A stretch of DNA of 15,150 nt from assembly GCF_003243465.1 (NCBI RefSeq), contig NZ_QFQZ01000097.1, forward strand, positions 1 to 15,150, given 5' to 3'. Within the stretch, counting starts at the first letter, position 1. Every line of letters begins with the position of its first letter. Under the pieces are notes generated by a model. The model was not told the origin of the DNA. It worked only from the letters and a program-made list of their open reading frames with translations, and made no database searches. This DNA comes from Caulobacter segnis (GTDB taxonomy: Bacteria; Pseudomonadota; Alphaproteobacteria; Caulobacterales; Caulobacteraceae). The translations under genes and the position numbers were made by a program. This document shows positions 12,146 to 15,150 of this stretch, one piece after another.

Positions 12146-14356
12146 TTATTGGCGCTGCTCGCCGCTGAAGCCGCGGACCACATTCTCGAGGATGCGCGAC
12201 ACCGGCCCCTCGAAGCCTTGCCCGTTCCACAGACTTCCGCAGAAGGTGATCGAACCGGTCGAAAAAATGCGTCCGCCCGCGGGCGTCTCGACATAGACCA
12301 TGTCTGCGCGCACCAGGCGCTCAGGGCTTTCGCCGGTCATAGTCAGCGCCTCGGTCAGCATCTCCTCATGGACCACGCCGAAGCTCTTCGGCGGATCCTC
12401 CGAACTGGCCAGGATGTGCACCACGCCGGGCGCGCCGAGCGAGGGATCGGCGCGATCGAGCTCGAAACCCGCCGCGCCACCGCCCGACAGGCCATAGTCG
12501 CCAAACGTTTCCTGATCGACACCGTCCAGGATCCAGCCGCCCGGCCCCGAGCGCGCATCCGGCGCGATCCGGTAATGGGTGCTCTCGAACGGACCTTGAG
12601 CCGAGAATCCTATGCCCACCAAGGCCTGCGGCGTGCGCCCGTTGCGCCGCCATATGCCGCCGAGCCGACCGTCCAGCTGGTGATAGTATTCACCAGGCTC
12701 GGCCGCCCAGGTCCGGATGCCCCCCTCGGCGCGGCGCACCTCGATCATCTCTGGATGCGCGGCATGACGCGCGATGCGCCAATAAAACCCGTTGCCGCCC
12801 AGATAGGCTAGGTTGCCGCCGCTCCCGATATAGGCGGCGAGCGCGTCGAGGACGCCAGCGGTGTGGTACTCTGGATGGCTGCCCGTCAGAACCAGATCGT
12901 AGTCGGCGATCAGCGAAACGCCCTCGTCGTCGAGATCCTCGTCGGTCACGACGTCGAACACAATCTGCTTGTCTTCAAGCCACGCCAGCAGATGGGTGTC
13001 GGCCGGATAGTGACGCAGGCCAGAGCCCCGCGGGTCTTCCTCGAAGATGAAGCCTGGCCGCATGGTCAGCAGAGGCCGCAGGCGCGAGCTGAGACTGACG
13101 CCGCTGCCGTCGGCGTGCCAGTTGTAGGTCGACCGCCCATAGGACCCGTATTTGACAGCGCAATAGGGCGATGCGCCCCAGGCCGCGCCCCGCGCCTGGG
13201 TGGTTTCCAGGCGGTTGGCGAAGTAGCAATTGCCGTAGGCTTGATAGGTGAAGGTCGGGGCCAGGAAGCAGACCTTCCGGCGCGGGCCGCCTTGCTTGGG
13301 CTTCACATAGAACGGCAGCCAGTCCTCGCCGGTCGCCGTGGTCAGGTGCAACGCATAGGCGCCGCTCTTCAGATCGTCCGGAACCTCGAAGCTGAACGAG
13401 GGCTCCCAGTCGCAGGACCCGAAGTCGTCTTCATGAAAGTGAATGGCCGCGTAGTCGCGCGGGGCGTGACGCCAGCATTGCTCCTCCCCGCTCCAGGTCG
13501 CGCCCTTGACGCCTCGGGTCGGCCAATGGCGCAGGACACCTTCGCGTGCTTGCGGGCCGATCGGCGCCACGCGCTGGGTGTCGATCCCTTGCGAAAAATC
13601 CCAGCCGGCGATCAGTCCGGCCGGATCGTCGACGCCATCGGAGGAGAAATAGACGCCTTCGCGGACGGCGGGATCCTGGATCTTTCCTGTAAAGCAGGTT
13701 CCAGCCTGCGTCGCCGCGTCCGCCGCGACCGTCAAGCGCCCGCCCGACGGCGCGCGAAAGCCGGCGACGGCGAAGGCTTGCACGGTGGCAGCGCCGCCCA
13801 AGGGCTGACAGCCAAGGACGATCTCGCCGCGGGGCGCGCTGTGGCTGAGCCATACCCTATGCCAGACGCCCGCCTTCATCGGTGCGGTCAGGTCGTGGAC
13901 CTGCGCGCGGTCCGCATCGGCGACAAGCCCTCGAACGCCGGTCGCGGTCACCGCCAGCGTAATGCGCGACACCCCGTCGTCCTGGGAGATCACGGCCCCA
14001 TAGGTCGGCGGCGTGGCAAACCAGATCAGCGCGGTCCAGGTCACCGCTTCATGGCCCTGGAGATCGGGTCCGTGGGCGATGTCGGCGAATGAGCCCACAT
14101 CCAGGGGCTGCCGCTTGCCCGCCATCTCTAAGGTGAAACGAGCCGACAGGTCTTCGAACACCAGGCCCGGGCCAGCGGGATTGGGGTCTCCGCTGATCAC
14201 GCGAATCAGGCCAGCCCTGAAGGCCGCGCCGTCGGCGACGCTGACATGGGCTAGCAAGGTTTCGCCAGGGCGGGCCGAGAGTCGGTCGAAATAACCGGTG
14301 ATCGGCATCTCCTCGGTCTTGAGCAGAGGGATGCGCAGATGCGAATGCAACGTCAT
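12146..14356 (-). CDS. N,N-dimethylformamidase large (beta) subunit-like protein
   Basis: A 736-residue homologue of the large subunit of N,N-dimethylformamidase, an amidohydrolase with a mononuclear iron held by two tyrosines and a glutamate. An N-terminal jelly-roll/LamG-like region (about 100-260; TALIWFATPP, AGVWHRVWLSH) precedes the Rossmann-like catalytic region (about 360-540; KVCFLAPTFTYQAYGN, VLTGSHPEYHT, GGNLAYLGGNGFYW). Candidate iron ligands are Tyr371 or Tyr374, Tyr411 (STYNWHADG) and Glu496. His494 two residues earlier matches the His-x-Glu arrangement of the Paracoccus enzyme. No gene for the roughly 130-residue small subunit is nearby. The ATG at 14356 was chosen; an ATG at 14308 before PITGYFDRLSARPGE would give the usual family N-terminus. 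It lies 21 bp after the MFS fragment, in one operon. The substrate is probably an amide but unknown. Confidence 0.85.
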   Translation of the reverse strand: MTLHSHLRIPLLKTEEMPITGYFDRLSARPGETLLAHVSVADGAAFRAGLIRVISGDPNPAGPGLVFEDLSARFTLEMAGKRQPLDVGSFADIAHGPDLQGHEAVTWTALIWFATPPTYGAVISQDDGVSRITLAVTATGVRGLVADADRAQVHDLTAPMKAGVWHRVWLSHSAPRGEIVLGCQPLGGAATVQAFAVAGFRAPSGGRLTVAADAATQAGTCFTGKIQDPAVREGVYFSSDGVDDPAGLIAGWDFSQGIDTQRVAPIGPQAREGVLRHWPTRGVKGATWSGEEQCWRHAPRDYAAIHFHEDDFGSCDWEPSFSFEVPDDLKSGAYALHLTTATGEDWLPFYVKPKQGGPRRKVCFLAPTFTYQAYGNCYFANRLETTQARGAAWGASPYCAVKYGSYGRSTYNWHADGSGVSLSSRLRPLLTMRPGFIFEEDPRGSGLRHYPADTHLLAWLEDKQIVFDVVTDEDLDDEGVSLIADYDLVLTGSHPEYHTAGVLDALAAYIGSGGNLAYLGGNGFYWRIARHAAHPEMIEVRRAEGGIRTWAAEPGEYYHQLDGRLGGIWRRNGRTPQALVGIGFSAQGPFESTHYRIAPDARSGPGGWILDGVDQETFGDYGLSGGGAAGFELDRADPSLGAPGVVHILASSEDPPKSFGVVHEEMLTEALTMTGESPERLVRADMVYVETPAGGRIFSTGSITFCGSLWNGQGFEGPVSRILENVVRGFSGEQRQ

Positions 14357-14377
14357 GCTGGACCTTGAGAAGCCAAA

Positions 14378-15081
14378 TTAGGAGAGATCGGACGACGACA
14401 TCAGCCCTAGCGGCGACGTCGACAGACGCTGGACGTGAAGCACCGTGACGATCAGCAGGGCCAGGGCCAGGCAGCCCCCCGCAGCCAGCAGCCCGCCCCG
14501 CGCCTCGGCCTCGGTGACCCATAGGGAGCAGAGCACCGGGCCCGCCGCCGCCCCCAGGGCCTGAACCGTCGGCACCAGGGCCGCGGCGCGCCGCGTCGGG
14601 TCGGACTCGATAACCAGCGGCATCTGAAAGGGCATGAAGAAGCCCCAGAAAAAGCCATGCAGGCTGGCTAGGCCCATGAACACGGGGGCGGCCGGCAGCT
14701 TCCAGATCCACACCAGGACCACGGCGAACGCCGCAACGCTGACTAGGCACGCAGGATAGTAGGATAGCCGTTTGGCCACGAGCGCGGCGACGCCTGAGCC
14801 CAGGATCGACGACGCCAGGCTCAAGGACACCGCCCCGCCGACCGCACCCGGCGCCATTTTCGTTTGGCCTGCCAGTTGGGGCAGATAGGCGAAGAAGCCA
14901 ATGAAGAAGGCGTAGGTGAGGAAGACCGCCACCAAGCTCGCCATGGCGCGCGCGCCATGGCTACGCGCGCCGCCGGCCTCGGCTTCCACCTCCGTTGGCA
15001 GCGGCGCCGCGGCGCTGGGCAACGCAAGGCCCGCCAGCGCGCCGATCAAGGCGACCGCGGCGGCGGCCGCAAAGCCGCCAT
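14378..15081 (-). pseudogene. MFS transporter, C-terminal half only, truncated by an insertion sequence
   Basis: About 233 codons of a major facilitator superfamily permease remain. Seven hydrophobic segments are visible, corresponding to TM6-TM12 (FAAAAAVALIGALAGLAL, MASLVAVFLTYAFFIGFFAY, through LLAAGGCLALALLIVTVLHV). A hydrophilic Ala/Glu/Arg loop between the first two matches the central cytoplasmic loop. Upstream of codon GGF at 15079 the frame runs into IS sequence (INGKRF... in reverse order) and hits a stop at 15110-15112. The first five transmembrane segments are therefore missing and the product is almost certainly non-functional. The downstream DMFase-like gene begins 21 bp after the stop, so the insertion may also cut that gene off from its native promoter. 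The original substrate is unknown, but the permease was presumably the inner-membrane partner of the system. Confidence 0.8.
14940..14961. repeat. 22-bp perfect palindrome inside the MFS fragment
   Basis: GCCATGGCGCG is followed by its exact complement, giving 22 bp of perfect symmetry. It codes for the loop residues SHGARAMA between TM6 and TM7. GC-rich Ala/Arg codons make such symmetry easier to arise by chance, so no function is assigned. Confidence 0.5.
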
Positions 15082-15150
15082 TGATCTTCCCCCGAAAAAG
15101 TGGACGGGGTTAAGCCGCTCTGCGTTCCATCTCGGCGGGGCTGATATAGC
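15082..15150 (-). mobile_element. Right end of an IS3-family-type insertion sequence (partial)
   Basis: The stretch starting TGATCTTCCCCCGAAAAAGT (15082) and continuing GGACGGGG has the look of an IS3-family terminal inverted repeat with a 5'-TG end. It is followed inward by the stop codon and C-terminus of an IS3-like transposase on the minus strand. The element runs off the window. It interrupts the MFS permease gene. The exact border is uncertain by a few bases, and the target-site duplication cannot be checked without the other end. Confidence 0.7.
15110..15150 (-). CDS. IS3-like transposase OrfB, last 12 codons
   Basis: Read on the minus strand the sequence encodes YISPAEMERRAA and a stop. 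This resembles the '(G/A)Y.SP.(E/D)(F/M)E' C-terminal signature of IS3-family OrfB integrase proteins. The stop is 28 bp from the inferred IS terminus, the expected spacing. Only the tail is visible, so the IS subgroup cannot be named. Confidence 0.6.
   Translation of the reverse strand, partial: YISPAEMERRAA

Noticed and set aside
12863..14092. Long open frame of 409 codons on the plus strand
   Set aside because: It is antisense to the DMFase-like gene, has no recognisable motifs, and is the kind of shadow frame expected in high-GC DNA.
15145..15150. TATAGC half-site at the right window edge, like the regulon operator
   Set aside because: It lies inside the transposase C-terminal codons (Tyr-Ile-Ser) and has no visible second half, so chance similarity is more likely.
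1..15150. CRISPR array, tRNA, rRNA or replication origin
   Set aside because: I found no regularly spaced direct repeats, tRNA-like cloverleaf or rRNA-like sequence when reading both strands.

Overview
The window looks like a chromosomal segment of an alphaproteobacterium, most likely from the Caulobacterales (Caulobacter or Phenylobacterium-like). The clues are high GC content, dense gene packing, a TonB-dependent receptor and an AdhC/FrmA N-terminus (MKTRAAVAFEAKKPLEI) of the type found in that group. The species call is an inference. No rRNA, tRNA, CRISPR array or replication origin was seen.

Layout from left to right. (1) Minus strand: the N-terminal 25 codons of frmA (GSH-dependent formaldehyde dehydrogenase, 1-76), preceded by a ferritin-like 'metal-dependent hydrolase' (133-981). 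(2) A 339-bp regulatory gap, then a plus-strand cupin (1321-1668). (3) A minus-strand pair: an SMP-30/gluconolactonase-type protein (3064-3924) followed by a cytochrome P450 (1710-2987). (4) A divergent plus-strand operon: a PLP/Zn D-serine dehydratase/D-threonine aldolase-like enzyme (4132-5433), an HpcH/HpaI aldolase (5472-6254) and a D-arabinono-lactone-oxidase-like flavoprotein (6315-7589), ending in a terminator. (5) A second plus-strand operon: an SDR dehydrogenase (7849-8658) and a class II aldolase/adducin-like protein (8705-9472), with a good intrinsic terminator. (6) Minus strand: a TonB-dependent receptor (9641-11908), a dimethylformamidase large-subunit-like protein (12146-14356) and the C-terminal half of an MFS transporter (14378-15081). 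The MFS gene is cut off by the end of an IS3-type insertion sequence (15082 to the window end).

The unifying signal is an inverted repeat, TATAG-N6-CTATA. It occurs upstream of the metal-hydrolase gene, the cupin, the SMP-30/P450 pair, the deaminase operon (degenerate copy), the SDR operon and the TonB receptor. At three of these it overlaps a sigma70-like promoter with a TTGAC box. This implies one regulon, probably controlled by a repressor that is not encoded in the window.

Taken together the genes resemble an inducible uptake and oxidative degradation system. A TonB receptor and an MFS permease would bring the substrate in. The DMFase-like amidohydrolase, P450, SDR, lactone oxidase, SMP-30 lactonase, aldolases and PLP deaminase would process it. 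The substrate cannot be read from the sequence. The IS insertion in the MFS gene suggests that part of the system is being lost or rewired in this strain.
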